Below are positions 41,087 to 51,124 of a DNA stretch of 64,000 bases, in pieces. The notes under the pieces were generated by a model that worked only from the letters and a program-made list of their open reading frames with translations, searched no databases and was not told the DNA's origin. The translations under genes were made by a program, and so were the position numbers. Location: the NCBI GenBank assembly GCA_964594665.1, contig CAZQNY010000003.1, positions 1 to 64,000 on the forward strand, read 5' to 3'. The stretch's first letter is position 1. Every line of letters starts with the position of its first letter. Source of the DNA: BM520 sp964594665. GTDB taxonomy: Bacteria; Bacteroidota; Bacteroidia; Bacteroidales; BM520.

Positions 41087-42106
41087 ATGAAAAAAATTGT
41101 TTCCTTTCTGCTCTTCATCTCTTTCGCATTGTTATTTTCCTCTTGCGGTGAGGCCGGAAAAAATGCCGGTGATAAGATGCTGGAGAAACCGGGATCCTCG
41201 GGAGCTACCTATGAAATGTTGGTGGTTAGTGGCAACAAAGTATGGGAAAGTCGTATAGGAGTAGAAATACGCAACTATTTTAGTCAGTATGATTCCACCA
41301 TTAATCAAACAGAGCCCCTCTATACAACTCCGCACATTACAGAAGCTACATTTGATAAAAATTCCATGTTTCAGAATCATCGAAATGTGTTAATGGTTCG
41401 AATCGATCCTTCAAACGAACCCAAAGTGGAGAAAATTATCAATAAACACTCTCAACCTCAACGTATATTTCGTTTTACAGTCCGTAATGAGGATGAATTC
41501 ATCCGCCTTTTTGATCAGTATAAAGCAACGATTTATGAGACTTATGTTGAGGCAGAGCGCATCAGGATAAACCGGTTTTTTAATCAGCAAAGAGATAATA
41601 AAATGGCCGGATTTCTGGACAATAAATTCGGAGTAAAGTTATCCATGCCCACGGGGTTTCATGTGGCAAAAGATGCCACGGATTTTGTTTGGCTTTGGCG
41701 AAAAACACCTAAGGTGGATTACGGTATTCTGGTTTATACTGAGCAATACAGAGACACCTCCCAGCTGGATCCCCGCGCCATTATTCAGCTGCGGGATATC
41801 CTTACCTTTGAACATATCCCGGGAGACCTTCCCGAGAGTTATATGCAGGTTGTAACAGATAAATTTCCGGTTGCCTCACGCCCGGTAGTTTTTAATGGAA
41901 CCTATGCCACTGAAATTCGTGGTTTATGGGAAACAATAAAGGATTTTATGGGCGGCCCGTTTGTCCATTATGCTATTGTTGATGAAGATAATAACCGTAT
42001 TATCCACCTTGATGGCTTTCTTTATGCACCGGGGCAGGATAAACGCGATGAATTATTGCAACTTGAGGCTATTCTCTATACCCTGAAGATTTCACAACCT
42101 GAATAA
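41087..42106 (+). CDS. DUF4837-family lipoprotein
   Basis: A 339-residue lipoprotein of the DUF4837 family, found only in Bacteroidota as far as I know. The signal sequence MKKIVSFLLFISFALLFSS ends at a lipobox cysteine (FSSCGE). Family landmarks include YEMLVVSGNKVWES near 42-55, a central FRFTVRNEDEFIRLFDQY and a terminal RGLWETIKDFMGGPFVHYA. The function is unknown. Its place directly after a lytic transglycosylase gene, with a 21-nt gap, hints at a cell-envelope role but no more. Confidence 0.85.
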   Translation: MKKIVSFLLFISFALLFSSCGEAGKNAGDKMLEKPGSSGATYEMLVVSGNKVWESRIGVEIRNYFSQYDSTINQTEPLYTTPHITEATFDKNSMFQNHRNVLMVRIDPSNEPKVEKIINKHSQPQRIFRFTVRNEDEFIRLFDQYKATIYETYVEAERIRINRFFNQQRDNKMAGFLDNKFGVKLSMPTGFHVAKDATDFVWLWRKTPKVDYGILVYTEQYRDTSQLDPRAIIQLRDILTFEHIPGDLPESYMQVVTDKFPVASRPVVFNGTYATEIRGLWETIKDFMGGPFVHYAIVDEDNNRIIHLDGFLYAPGQDKRDELLQLEAILYTLKISQPE

Positions 42107-42272
42107 ACGTAGCATTTTTTCTTCTGCATTATCGTTTTTACTACTTTTACACCTAATATTTTACAGCGATGAACAATTGTTGTTTTCATCGCTTAAAGTA
42201 TGTTCAGACATCTATTAGTTGTTTGTAGTGTCTGTTGAAATGAGAAATACAGGTTTTTTTAACACAACTACT

Positions 42273-45200
42273 ATGAAATTTAAAAGTATTACGCTATTGC
42301 TTTTTGCTGCGATGCTGATTTCTGCAACCGGAATACAGGCACAAAGCAAAAAGAAAAAAATGTATCGTCCCGATCAGGAGGTACCGGCAAAGTATCAGGT
42401 CGACGATCGAATTGACAATATGAGTTACTGGCGTCGTTTGGCCTTTGAGGGTCTTGTGCCTGTAGCTCCTGACTATGCCCCACCACAAGCCATAAAACGT
42501 ACCCCGCGGATTATGTCCAAAGGGACTTCTTTTGACGACTCTGTGGACGTCCCCGTAACAGAGGATAACAGTACGCAGACAGAAAACTCTATTTTTATTA
42601 ATCCCAATAATAATGCACATATCCTGCAATCAAACAACTCTACCCAAAATCCGGTAGGGTCGTTGTATGGTGCAAATTATTTTTATTCCCTCGACAATGG
42701 TATCTCCTGGGGCGGTTCTGTCGAAGGTGCCGGTGGAGGTAATAGTGGAGACCCCACTACAGCTATAAACCTTGATGGCCGCATGTTTGTCGGGTTTATT
42801 CATTCCAACGGTGGCCAGGGTATTTCCTACAGCGATGATAATGGCCAGACATGGACGCCGGTACTGGTGGCTAACTCTGCCGGTGGATGGGGCGACCTTC
42901 TGGATAAAAACCATATGTGGATCGATAATAGCCCTTCAAGCCCTTACGAAGGGTATCTCTATAATGCATGGACTGACTTTGGCGGTTCCAATAATCTGGA
43001 TATTGAAATTTCACGTTCCACAACTGATGGCGAAACATGGGATTCGCCAATAAATATTTCTGATGCCGTTAGTGCCGGCAGCCACAATCAGGGTGTCAAC
43101 ATTCAAACCGGTCCCAATGGTGAAGTTTATGCTATCTGGACTATCTACGATGACTGGCCAAGCGATGAAACTGCCATTGGTATGGCTCGCTCTTTAGATG
43201 GCGGTGCCACATGGGATACTCCCCGCAGAGTGATTACCAATATCCGTGGTATCCGAAATACAGGTACTTCAAAGAATATGCGTGTGAATTCCTTCCCCGT
43301 AATGGCAGTAGATATTTCCAACGGCCCTGCAAGTGGTAATATTTATATCTGCTGGACCAATGTGGGCGTTCCCGGTATTAATGAGGGCCCCGATAAAGAC
43401 GTTTATGTGGCCACCTCAACCGATGGTGGTGAGACCTTTGGCACTCCTGTTCGTGTGAACCAGGATGAAGCAGGACTTGGGAAAGAACACTACCTCCCTT
43501 GGATTACCTGTGACCCTGTAACCGGTGACGTGGCTGTTGTTTTTTATGATGACAGAAATGTTAATTCCAATCAGGCAGAAGCTTTCTGTGCTGCTTCTGA
43601 CGATGCCTGCCAGACCTGGGAAGACTTCCGCGTTAGTGATGTGGCTTTTACGCCTACTCCTATTCCGGGCCTCGCCGATCAGTATATGGGTGACTATCTC
43701 GGTATCGCTGCCCGTGACAGAATGGTTTACCCCGTTTGGGCTGATAACCGTCTGGGTTATATGATGACCTTTATCTCTCCCTTCGAACTCGGGCCTCCAC
43801 CGGATCAACCATGGATCGTGTATCAGAATGTTGAAGTTAATGATGTGAATACCAATAATAACGGTCAGCTCGATTATGAAGAAGCTGCTACCCTCCATGT
43901 TACTATGGCAAATATTGGTGATACTCCGGGCTATAATGTTGATGTTACCCTTTCAACAGAAAATCCTTATGTTTCTATAACTGATGCTGAAGAGAATTTT
44001 GGCGATTTGAACCCCGAAGATATCAAAACTATCGATGATGCCTTTGCTGTTGCTGTTGCAGAAAATGCCCCAAACGGTGAAAAGGTGGATTTTATTCTCA
44101 CTGCTGTGGATGCCAATGATACTACCATTGTAAGTGGTTTCTCCCTGAATATCCTGGCTCCTGAGCTGATGGCAGGGAGTATGTCGGTTAATGATGCTGC
44201 AGGAAATGGAAACGGTCGTATTGATGCCGGTGAAACAGTGGAAATAACTTTCGAAGTTTCTAACCCCGGAGCCTACGACCTGGATGGGGTGATGGCTTCT
44301 CTAATTTGCCCAACACAGTATATTACCCTCAATACCGATGAAGCGGAAATAGGTATGCTTGCTGTTAATGAGCCGGTTTCAGTTTCTTTCTCTGTTACTG
44401 CTGAGCAAGGAACCCCAATGGGTACTTCGGCAGAATTCATCCTCCATCTTGAAGGTGGTGCCTATGAGGCTGAAAAATCTTATATCCATGTTATTGGTCT
44501 GATTCTCGAAGACTGGGAGTCGGGTGATTTTGCCAATTTTGACTGGCAAATGAGTGGTAATGCAGGATGGTCACTGGTTGAGAATCAGGTTTATGAGGGC
44601 CTTTATGCTGCGAAATCAGATGAAATTGACCATAATCAAACTGCTGTAATATATCTTGACTATGAGGTTGCCCGTGATGATAAAATCTCATTCTACTATA
44701 AAGTGAGTAGTGAGGCCGGTTATGATTACCTTAAGTTTTATGTCGATGGTGATATGCTTGATCAGTGGGCTGGTGAAGTGGACTGGACCTATGCAGAATA
44801 TCCTGTTACAGAAGGCTCTCATACCTTCAAATGGGAATACTATAAAGATGGTTATGTCTCTGAAGGTGATGATTGTGCATGGATTGATTATATTGTACTT
44901 CCTTCTATGATTACAACCACCGCTTATGCAGGTGCTGATCTTGCAACATGTGAGCTTTCTCCTGTTGTTCTGGATGCTGCCAATGCTACACTTATTGAAG
45001 AGATCCTGTGGGAAACAACCGGTACCGGGACGTTTGATGATGCTACTGCGGTGAATCCAACATATTCACCTTCTGAAGAGGATATGAATGCGGGTATGGT
45101 TACGCTTACAATGACGGTTACCGGCCCTTCTACAACGGCTTCTGATGAGGTTATTCTTTCAATAAGCAAGGCCCCGGTGGTTAATGTACCTGAAACAGGA

Positions 45201-46199
45201 TCTGTCTGTTCCAACGACACTTACATGGTCGAAGGCGTTGAAGCTGAAAACTATGCTGAAGTTATGTGGAGCTCAGGGGGTGATGGTATGTTTGACGATG
45301 CCACACTGCTGATGCCTGTTTATACTCCGGGCGCAATGGATATTGAAAATGGTCAGGCGATGCTTTCTGCAACCTTCGTTGCCAATGAAGGTTGTGAAGA
45401 TGTGATGTTTGAACAGGTCCTTACAGTATTTCCAGCTCCTGCAGCATTGATTTCCGGTAGTGGGGAAATATGTGCCGGTGACAGCCTGATGATTTCTGTT
45501 GAACTTACTGGTATGGCTCCATGGACTATCATAACCAGCGATGACCAGAATTTTGTTGCTGAAACATCTCCCTGGTCGTCCTATTTTACTCCTGCTGAAA
45601 CGATGACATATTCTGTTGAATCTGTTTCTGATGCCAATGGATGTACCAATTCCGGTGAAGGTGTTGCTGAAGTTATTGTTAACCCGGTTCCTGTGGTGAA
45701 TCTTGGCGATGACTTTACCATGTGTCATAATCATGTTATCACACTCGATGCCGGCAGCGACGGCGATACCTACAATTGGACAACAGGTGAAACCACACAA
45801 ACTATTGAGGTGGATTCTACAGGTATCGGCTATCAGGGTGCCAAAACCATTTCTGTGGAGGTAACGAACTCCTTTGCTTGTGTTACATTAGATCAAATTG
45901 TTATTACGATTGAGGATTGTAGTGGTCTTGAAGACCTTGCAGAGGCTATTCAGCTTTCGCTGTATCCTAATCCGTCAAAAGGCATGGTGCTGATTTATTT
46001 CAATGCTCAAAAGCGTGATTTTTATACCCTCGAGGTTCGTGATAACAGAAATGCTTTGATAAAGGTTGTTGAACTTGGCAGTGTACAGGGTGAATTCAGC
46101 CAAAAACTCGACCTCTCATCACTTGTTGATGGTGTTTATTTTCTGAACATCAAAACTACTGATGACAGCCATCTTTCGAAGATTATTATTCAACATTAG
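42273..46199 (+). CDS. Large T9SS-secreted protein with BNR/Asp-box repeats
   Basis: A 1308-residue surface or secreted protein. A signal peptide (MKFKSITLLLFAAMLISATG) is followed by a six-bladed propeller-like region (about 85-500) with Asp-box repeats such as DNGQTWTPV, TDGETWDSP and LDGGATWDTP, typical of sialidase-like folds. Next come two beta-sandwich domains, then an adhesion-like module (WESGDFANFDW to CAWIDYIVLP, about 755-890) and Ig/PKD-like repeats. The last 75 residues form a type A type IX secretion sorting domain (LSLYPNPSKGMVLIYF). A catalytic Arg triad for sialidase is not evident, so glycan binding or another role is as likely. The start at 42273 is chosen by the signal peptide. 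Confidence 0.85.
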   Translation: MKFKSITLLLFAAMLISATGIQAQSKKKKMYRPDQEVPAKYQVDDRIDNMSYWRRLAFEGLVPVAPDYAPPQAIKRTPRIMSKGTSFDDSVDVPVTEDNSTQTENSIFINPNNNAHILQSNNSTQNPVGSLYGANYFYSLDNGISWGGSVEGAGGGNSGDPTTAINLDGRMFVGFIHSNGGQGISYSDDNGQTWTPVLVANSAGGWGDLLDKNHMWIDNSPSSPYEGYLYNAWTDFGGSNNLDIEISRSTTDGETWDSPINISDAVSAGSHNQGVNIQTGPNGEVYAIWTIYDDWPSDETAIGMARSLDGGATWDTPRRVITNIRGIRNTGTSKNMRVNSFPVMAVDISNGPASGNIYICWTNVGVPGINEGPDKDVYVATSTDGGETFGTPVRVNQDEAGLGKEHYLPWITCDPVTGDVAVVFYDDRNVNSNQAEAFCAASDDACQTWEDFRVSDVAFTPTPIPGLADQYMGDYLGIAARDRMVYPVWADNRLGYMMTFISPFELGPPPDQPWIVYQNVEVNDVNTNNNGQLDYEEAATLHVTMANIGDTPGYNVDVTLSTENPYVSITDAEENFGDLNPEDIKTIDDAFAVAVAENAPNGEKVDFILTAVDANDTTIVSGFSLNILAPELMAGSMSVNDAAGNGNGRIDAGETVEITFEVSNPGAYDLDGVMASLICPTQYITLNTDEAEIGMLAVNEPVSVSFSVTAEQGTPMGTSAEFILHLEGGAYEAEKSYIHVIGLILEDWESGDFANFDWQMSGNAGWSLVENQVYEGLYAAKSDEIDHNQTAVIYLDYEVARDDKISFYYKVSSEAGYDYLKFYVDGDMLDQWAGEVDWTYAEYPVTEGSHTFKWEYYKDGYVSEGDDCAWIDYIVLPSMITTTAYAGADLATCELSPVVLDAANATLIEEILWETTGTGTFDDATAVNPTYSPSEEDMNAGMVTLTMTVTGPSTTASDEVILSISKAPVVNVPETGSVCSNDTYMVEGVEAENYAEVMWSSGGDGMFDDATLLMPVYTPGAMDIENGQAMLSATFVANEGCEDVMFEQVLTVFPAPAALISGSGEICAGDSLMISVELTGMAPWTIITSDDQNFVAETSPWSSYFTPAETMTYSVESVSDANGCTNSGEGVAEVIVNPVPVVNLGDDFTMCHNHVITLDAGSDGDTYNWTTGETTQTIEVDSTGIGYQGAKTISVEVTNSFACVTLDQIVITIEDCSGLEDLAEAIQLSLYPNPSKGMVLIYFNAQKRDFYTLEVRDNRNALIKVVELGSVQGEFSQKLDLSSLVDGVYFLNIKTTDDSHLSKIIIQH

Positions 46200-46260
46200 C
46201 AATGTTGATTGAATAGACACCCCAAGATTCTAAAACAGACTTTCCAGGTCTGATACATAA

Positions 46261-46295
46261 CCCCGGCACTACAGTATTGTAATGCCGGGGTTTTT
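46261..46295 (+). terminator. Rho-independent terminator
   Basis: CCCCGGCA (46261-46268) and TGCCGGGG (46283-46290) with an inner TACA/TGTA pair, followed by five T. It closes the large T9SS gene. The A-tract needed for the opposite direction is absent. Confidence 0.88.
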
Positions 46296-46325
46296 ATATT
46301 CATGGGAATTCATGGTAACTCCCTG

Positions 46326-47453
46326 TCAGGCGGTTTTACGATATCGCCAGGTGCTCACCGAGAGCATTGTAAGGGCATAAACGGCCATTACTCCCAGCTC
46401 GTATCGAATATCTGAAAAGCCGCTTCCCTTGAGCATTACCATACGTATTACGCGCATAAAATATGCAAACGGATTAATGATATTGACCTTCTGAGCCCAA
46501 TAAGGCATATTCTCAACAGGAGTAAAAATGCCACTCATAAGAATAAATGTAAGCATAAAGAAAAAGGTTACAAACATTACCTGCTGTTGGGTTGTGCTGA
46601 TTGTACTTACAAAAATGCCTATCCCCATTACTGCAAGCAGATAGACAGCTGTAAAAGAAAACAGGACTATCAGCGATCCCTGTACCTGCACGTTAAATAT
46701 CAGACATCCTATCACCAAGCCCAGCGCAAGCTCTATCATGGCAATGATCCAAAAAGGTATTACCTTTCCAATGATAAACTGATACCTGCGTATTGGTGTT
46801 ACGTTGATCTGTTCAATGGTGCCGATTTCTTTTTCTCTGACAATATTCAGTGCACTGAGAAACATCCCTATTACCGATACCAAAATTACCAGAATGCCCG
46901 GAAGCATATATATGGGATACCTTAACTCAGGGTTGTACCAATGACTATACGTAATGCGGATTTTTTTTAACCCTGACATCTGGGCGAGCTCCTGAGGTGT
47001 TGCCACCTGTGGAATGATGGTTTTGTTATAGGCCATAATAATGTTGTTGGTATAACTGTTTATTAAGCCCGCCGCAACGCCATTAATTGCGTTTATCTGC
47101 AGCTGTAATGTGGCCTTTTTACTTCTTAGCAAATCCTGTTCAAAGCCTTCAGGGATTACTATAACCAAATCACTGCCTCCAGTCATCAGCTGATCACATC
47201 CCACATCATCATCAAACGACGAACCCTGAAGATCGTAGAATGAGGCCGCTTCAAAATGAGCACACAGATCACGGCTGGTAGTGCTGAGGTCTTTGTCCAC
47301 AATAAAATATTTAATCTCTTTCATTTCAAGCGTTGCAGCAGGAACCAAAATCAGCAGTTGTACCAATGGCATTACAATCAGTATGGGAAATAATACTGGA
47401 TTGCGTCGTAGCTGGATAAACTCTTTTCGTATGATATAACCTATTGTTCGCAT
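46326..47453 (-). CDS. ABC-2 type permease (YbhR-like)
   Basis: A 375-residue inner-membrane permease of the ABC-2 class and the last gene of the efflux operon. One N-terminal helix (about 20-40) is followed by a large periplasmic region of roughly 130 residues, then five more helices, with the family pattern NIVREKEIGTIEQINVTPI near 203-221 before the next helix. It should pair with the second permease as a heterodimer. It is separated from the upstream permease gene by 5 nt. By gene order it corresponds to E. coli ybhR or ybhS. Confidence 0.92.
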   Translation of the reverse strand: MRTIGYIIRKEFIQLRRNPVLFPILIVMPLVQLLILVPAATLEMKEIKYFIVDKDLSTTSRDLCAHFEAASFYDLQGSSFDDDVGCDQLMTGGSDLVIVIPEGFEQDLLRSKKATLQLQINAINGVAAGLINSYTNNIIMAYNKTIIPQVATPQELAQMSGLKKIRITYSHWYNPELRYPIYMLPGILVILVSVIGMFLSALNIVREKEIGTIEQINVTPIRRYQFIIGKVIPFWIIAMIELALGLVIGCLIFNVQVQGSLIVLFSFTAVYLLAVMGIGIFVSTISTTQQQVMFVTFFFMLTFILMSGIFTPVENMPYWAQKVNIINPFAYFMRVIRMVMLKGSGFSDIRYELGVMAVYALTMLSVSTWRYRKTA

Positions 47454-47458
47454 AGTGC

Positions 47459-48565
47459 TTATTGTAATCTGATTTTAAATTTTTTAATACTGATAGTAAA
47501 TAATACAATGGTCATTATCAGTAAAATAAGCGTCTCTTTCCATACATATGCCAGCCCGGCGCCTTTGAGCATGATGTTTTTTATAATAAATAAGAACCAT
47601 CTTGGAGGAATTATCAGGCTGAAATACTGCAAAACCGGGGGCATGTTTTCAATGGGGAATATAAAACCCGAAAGGATAAGTGTTGGCAGCAGTAATCCAA
47701 ACATGGAGGCAAACATTGCGACCATCTGGTTGGGGGATATTATGGAAAAAAGGATTCCCAGTGCCAGTGCTAATGTTATGAAGAGGATGGTTTCAAATGC
47801 CAGCAACAAAATGCTGCCATGGATCGGGAGCCCAAATATAAAGTATCCAAGAAGTACAATGGTTATAGCATTTATAAGTGCCAGCAGCATATACGGCATT
47901 ACTTTACCAAGGATTATCTGATACGGTTTTAAGGGAGATACCAGCAAAGCTTCCATTGTGCCCATCTCTTTCTCCCGGGTGATGCTTATGGATGTCATGA
48001 TAGCACTGATAAGCATCAAAATAAGGGCAATTGTTCCGGGTACAAACAGATATACGCCCTTGAGCGATTCATTGAAAAACATTCTCGACTCTGCATTTAT
48101 CACCACCGGTAGCGCATTGTTGCGATTTAATGTGTTGACATATTGCATGATAATGGCAGAAGTGTAATTCACCAGCTGGCTGGCGGTATTTGCATCCGAA
48201 GCATCGGTAATGATTTGAATGGATGCCTCCTGATTTTTGAGCAGGTTTTCCTGAAAATGATCTTCAAAAACCACCACCTGCCGGATATTTCCTTTTTTGA
48301 ATGCCGCCTCTATCTGGTCTGTATTATCCAGAAAACCATCGTTAATAAAAAAACCTGATGCAATAATTTTATCCGTGATTTCATGCGTAACCTCGTCGTG
48401 GGAAAGATCAAGAAAAGCTATACGCATATCCTTCAGCTCATTGGTGACCACAAAGCCAAAGATCAGTATTTGAGCCACCGGGATACCAAAAAGTATCAGC
48501 ATGGTGCGGGTATCTCTGAAGATGTGCAGAAATTCTTTTTTTACAAAGGCCCAAAAACTATTCAT
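47459..48565 (-). CDS. ABC-2 type permease (YbhS-like)
   Basis: A 368-residue inner-membrane permease with the same plan as its neighbour: a first helix near 20-40, a periplasmic domain, and five later helices, with SITREKEMGTMEALLVSP near 195-212 marking the ABC-2 signature loop. The two permeases are about one third alike by eye and are probably old duplicates that form the transport channel together. It lies between the second ATPase gene (30 nt upstream) and the last permease gene (5 nt downstream). Confidence 0.92.
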   Translation of the reverse strand: MNSFWAFVKKEFLHIFRDTRTMLILFGIPVAQILIFGFVVTNELKDMRIAFLDLSHDEVTHEITDKIIASGFFINDGFLDNTDQIEAAFKKGNIRQVVVFEDHFQENLLKNQEASIQIITDASDANTASQLVNYTSAIIMQYVNTLNRNNALPVVINAESRMFFNESLKGVYLFVPGTIALILMLISAIMTSISITREKEMGTMEALLVSPLKPYQIILGKVMPYMLLALINAITIVLLGYFIFGLPIHGSILLLAFETILFITLALALGILFSIISPNQMVAMFASMFGLLLPTLILSGFIFPIENMPPVLQYFSLIIPPRWFLFIIKNIMLKGAGLAYVWKETLILLIMTIVLFTISIKKFKIRLQ

Positions 48566-48595
48566 ATCTTTATTATTGTATTTATTATCAATAAA

Positions 48596-49321
48596 TTATC
48601 TCGCCAGTGTCAGAAATACTTCCTCCATATTCGCGGCTTTATATTTTTGTTTTAATTGGGAAGGCGTATCCAGAGCCACAATTTTACCATCAACCATAAT
48701 GCTTACTCTGTCGCAGTATTCAGCTTCATCCATATAGTGTGTTGTAACAAAAACCGTATAACCATTTCCTGCCGCCTGATAGATCATCTCCCAAAACTGC
48801 CTTCGTGTTAGTGGATCCACTCCTCCGGTGGGTTCATCAAGAAAAATGATCGATGGCTCGTGCAACATCGCAAGGGAAAAGGCCAGTTTTTGTTTCCACC
48901 CCAGTGGCAGGTCGCGGATAATCTTTTTCCTTATATCCCAAATGCCCAGCCCTGAAAGCATTTTTTTTGCCCTTACGTGTATTTCACGGTGTGGAATGCC
49001 ATATATTCCACCATAGAAAACAATATTTTCCAGAATCGACAGATCCTCATATAACGAAAACCGCTGACTCATATATCCAATACGTTTTTTAATCTTCTCT
49101 GTTTCCCGGTATACATCACAACCGGCAACCATTGCTTCACCCTCTGATGGAGATGAAAGCCCGCAGAGAATCTTCATTGTGGTGGTTTTTCCTGCTCCGT
49201 TTGCACCCAGAAAACCAAAGATCTCTCCCCGATAAACCTTAAAAGTCAGGTTATCATTGGCGGTAAAATTTCCAAAGCGTTTATAGAGTCCATTGACTTC
49301 AATGACCGGTGTTTTGTTCAT
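48596..49321 (-). CDS. ABC transporter ATP-binding subunit (second, YbhF C-half-like)
   Basis: A 241-residue ATPase with Walker A GANGAGKTT, Walker B IIFLDEP and the H-loop FVTTHYM. The ABC signature is LPLGWKQK rather than LSGGQ, a change also seen in the second nucleotide-binding domain of YbhF-type proteins. It overlaps the end of the first ATPase gene by 23 nt. In E. coli the two ATPase domains are fused in one YbhF protein; here they are separate genes in the same order, so they should form a heterodimer that drives the paired permeases. Confidence 0.93.
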   Translation of the reverse strand: MNKTPVIEVNGLYKRFGNFTANDNLTFKVYRGEIFGFLGANGAGKTTTMKILCGLSSPSEGEAMVAGCDVYRETEKIKKRIGYMSQRFSLYEDLSILENIVFYGGIYGIPHREIHVRAKKMLSGLGIWDIRKKIIRDLPLGWKQKLAFSLAMLHEPSIIFLDEPTGGVDPLTRRQFWEMIYQAAGNGYTVFVTTHYMDEAEYCDRVSIMVDGKIVALDTPSQLKQKYKAANMEEVFLTLAR

Positions 49322-50234
49322 GGTTATTTTTCATTAACTGGATAAAACAATCTTCGATGGTGGGTGTGGCTTTTTCGTAGTTTATAGTAAGGCTGCTTTG
49401 CTGCAATGCGAAATCCTTCAAAAATATTTCAATCGAATCGTCGCCAAAGAGGTGTAGCTCACTACCAAACCGATGTACATTACCGCTGCCCAGTTGTTGT
49501 GCCAGCAACATCACCAACTGCTGCGGATTTTGGGTCTTTATTTTAAAAACATTCCCGTAAAAATTATTGATAATTTGGTGTGGATTTCCGGAAGAAAAAA
49601 TCTCACCCTGTTGGATAAACCCAACCCTGTCGCACATCATAGCTTCATCCATATAGGGAGTTGAAACAAGAATGGCTAGTCCTTCGCTTTTTAATCTGTG
49701 CAGCATTTCCCAGAATTCTTTTCTTGAAACAGCGTCAACACCGGTGGTAGGTTCATCGAGAAACAGCACCTCCGGTTTATGTACTAATGCGCATGATAGT
49801 GCCAGTTTTTGTTTCATCCCACCACTGAGTTTTCCGGCACGTCGTTTTTTAAATGGCTCTATCTGGCTGTAAATATCTTTAATAAGATGGTAGTTTTCCT
49901 TTACAGTGGTTTTAAAAACCGAAGCAAAGAAGTTGAGGTTTTCCTCAACGGTAAGATCCTGGTATAGAGAGAATCTTCCGGGCATATATCCTACTTTTTT
50001 ACGCACTTCACGGTAGTCCTTTACGCAGTTGTATCCTGCTACCATTGCAGTGCCGCTGTCGGGCAGCAGCAATGTTGTAAGAATTCTGAAAAGCGTTGAT
50101 TTTCCGGCTCCATCCGGACCAATGAGTCCGTAAATTTCACCTTTTCCAACATTAAGGGAGACCTTATTCAGCGCCTGCGTTGAGCCATACGCTCTGGAAA
50201 TGCTGTCGACTACTATGCCGTTGTCGCTGATCAT
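49299..50234 (-). CDS. ABC transporter ATP-binding subunit (first, YbhF N-half-like)
   Basis: A 311-residue ATPase with Walker A GPDGAGKST, a canonical signature LSGGMKQK and Walker B VLFLDEP. The last 80 residues (from about 230) form a C-terminal regulatory-like extension after the ATPase domain. It begins 4 nt inside the end of the HlyD gene (ATGA-type overlap) and its 3' end overlaps the second ATPase gene by 23 nt, so translation of the three is probably linked. With the second ATPase it powers the YbhFSR-type exporter. Confidence 0.93.
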   Translation of the reverse strand: MISDNGIVVDSISRAYGSTQALNKVSLNVGKGEIYGLIGPDGAGKSTLFRILTTLLLPDSGTAMVAGYNCVKDYREVRKKVGYMPGRFSLYQDLTVEENLNFFASVFKTTVKENYHLIKDIYSQIEPFKKRRAGKLSGGMKQKLALSCALVHKPEVLFLDEPTTGVDAVSRKEFWEMLHRLKSEGLAILVSTPYMDEAMMCDRVGFIQQGEIFSSGNPHQIINNFYGNVFKIKTQNPQQLVMLLAQQLGSGNVHRFGSELHLFGDDSIEIFLKDFALQQSSLTINYEKATPTIEDCFIQLMKNNHEQNTGH

Positions 50235-51112
50235 TTGAAATTCACCTCTCCCGGCATACCTATTTTAAGCGTACCGTCGTTTTTAACTTTTACTTCAACA
50301 GCATAAACAAGTTTTACCCTTTCTTCGCGTGTTTGAATAATTTTGGGCGTAAACTCTGCATTTTCTGCTATTTTAACCACTGTGCCTTCCATGGTCTTTA
50401 GTTTTCCTTTCGTTCCATCTATCAGTACTTCTGCCTTTTGGCCTGGTTTGATATTCTGCAGTTGCTCGCCACTTACAAATACTTTCAGGTTGAGGTTTTT
50501 CATATCGGCAATGGCATAGAGGGGTTTTCCGAACGTTGCAGTTTCTCCATTATACATCAGCTTGGTAAGCACTGTACCTTTAACAGGATTATAAACCATG
50601 CAGTTTTTTAGGGCTTCTTTCGCACGGTCGATTTGAATGTTAAGGTTATCAATTTCTGCCAATACAGTGTTTTTCCGGGTCTGTGTTGCCTGAATTTGTT
50701 TTTCTGTCAGTGCAATGGCACCCTGAAGGTCGTCAAGCTGTTTTTGTGTTGCAGCGCCGCCTTTTATCAGGTTTCTAACTCTTGCGAGATCAGTCAGCAG
50801 ATTATCCTTTTGCTGCTGCTGTACTTGTTCCTGCGCGTCAATCTGATTTATACGTGTTGCTGTAGCTTTAACAGTTTGTTGCAGCTGAAGAACTTGTAGT
50901 TGGTAGTCGGTGGTGTCCACAATAGCCATTAAATGATCCTGATCCACTACAGCCCCTTCCTCGATGGCGTTATATATAAGTTGCCCGTTGGCCTGCGCGC
51001 TGACCATGACTTTATCAGCACGAAAGGTTCCGTAGGCATCTGAGCGGTCCTCGTTGTGCTGACATGCCGTGAGCATCACAATTACGGCGATTAAAATTCC
51101 GGTTTTTTTCAT
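50231..51112 (-). CDS. HlyD-family periplasmic adaptor (YbhG-like)
   Basis: A 293-residue membrane-fusion protein that joins an inner-membrane exporter to an outer-membrane channel. The signal sequence MKKTGILIAVIVMLTAC ends with a lipobox-like cysteine, so it may be lipid-anchored. A lipoyl/barrel-sandwich half (QANGQLIYNAIEEGAVVDQ near 40-58) surrounds a coiled-coil hairpin (about 75-165), followed by a beta-barrel domain (KVFVSGEQLQNIKPGQ). It starts 12 nt after the tolC-like gene and overlaps the first ATPase gene by 4 nt. By order it matches E. coli ybhG. Confidence 0.93.
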   Translation of the reverse strand: MKKTGILIAVIVMLTACQHNEDRSDAYGTFRADKVMVSAQANGQLIYNAIEEGAVVDQDHLMAIVDTTDYQLQVLQLQQTVKATATRINQIDAQEQVQQQQKDNLLTDLARVRNLIKGGAATQKQLDDLQGAIALTEKQIQATQTRKNTVLAEIDNLNIQIDRAKEALKNCMVYNPVKGTVLTKLMYNGETATFGKPLYAIADMKNLNLKVFVSGEQLQNIKPGQKAEVLIDGTKGKLKTMEGTVVKIAENAEFTPKIIQTREERVKLVYAVEVKVKNDGTLKIGMPGEVNFK

Positions 51113-51124
51113 GGTTATAAAGGT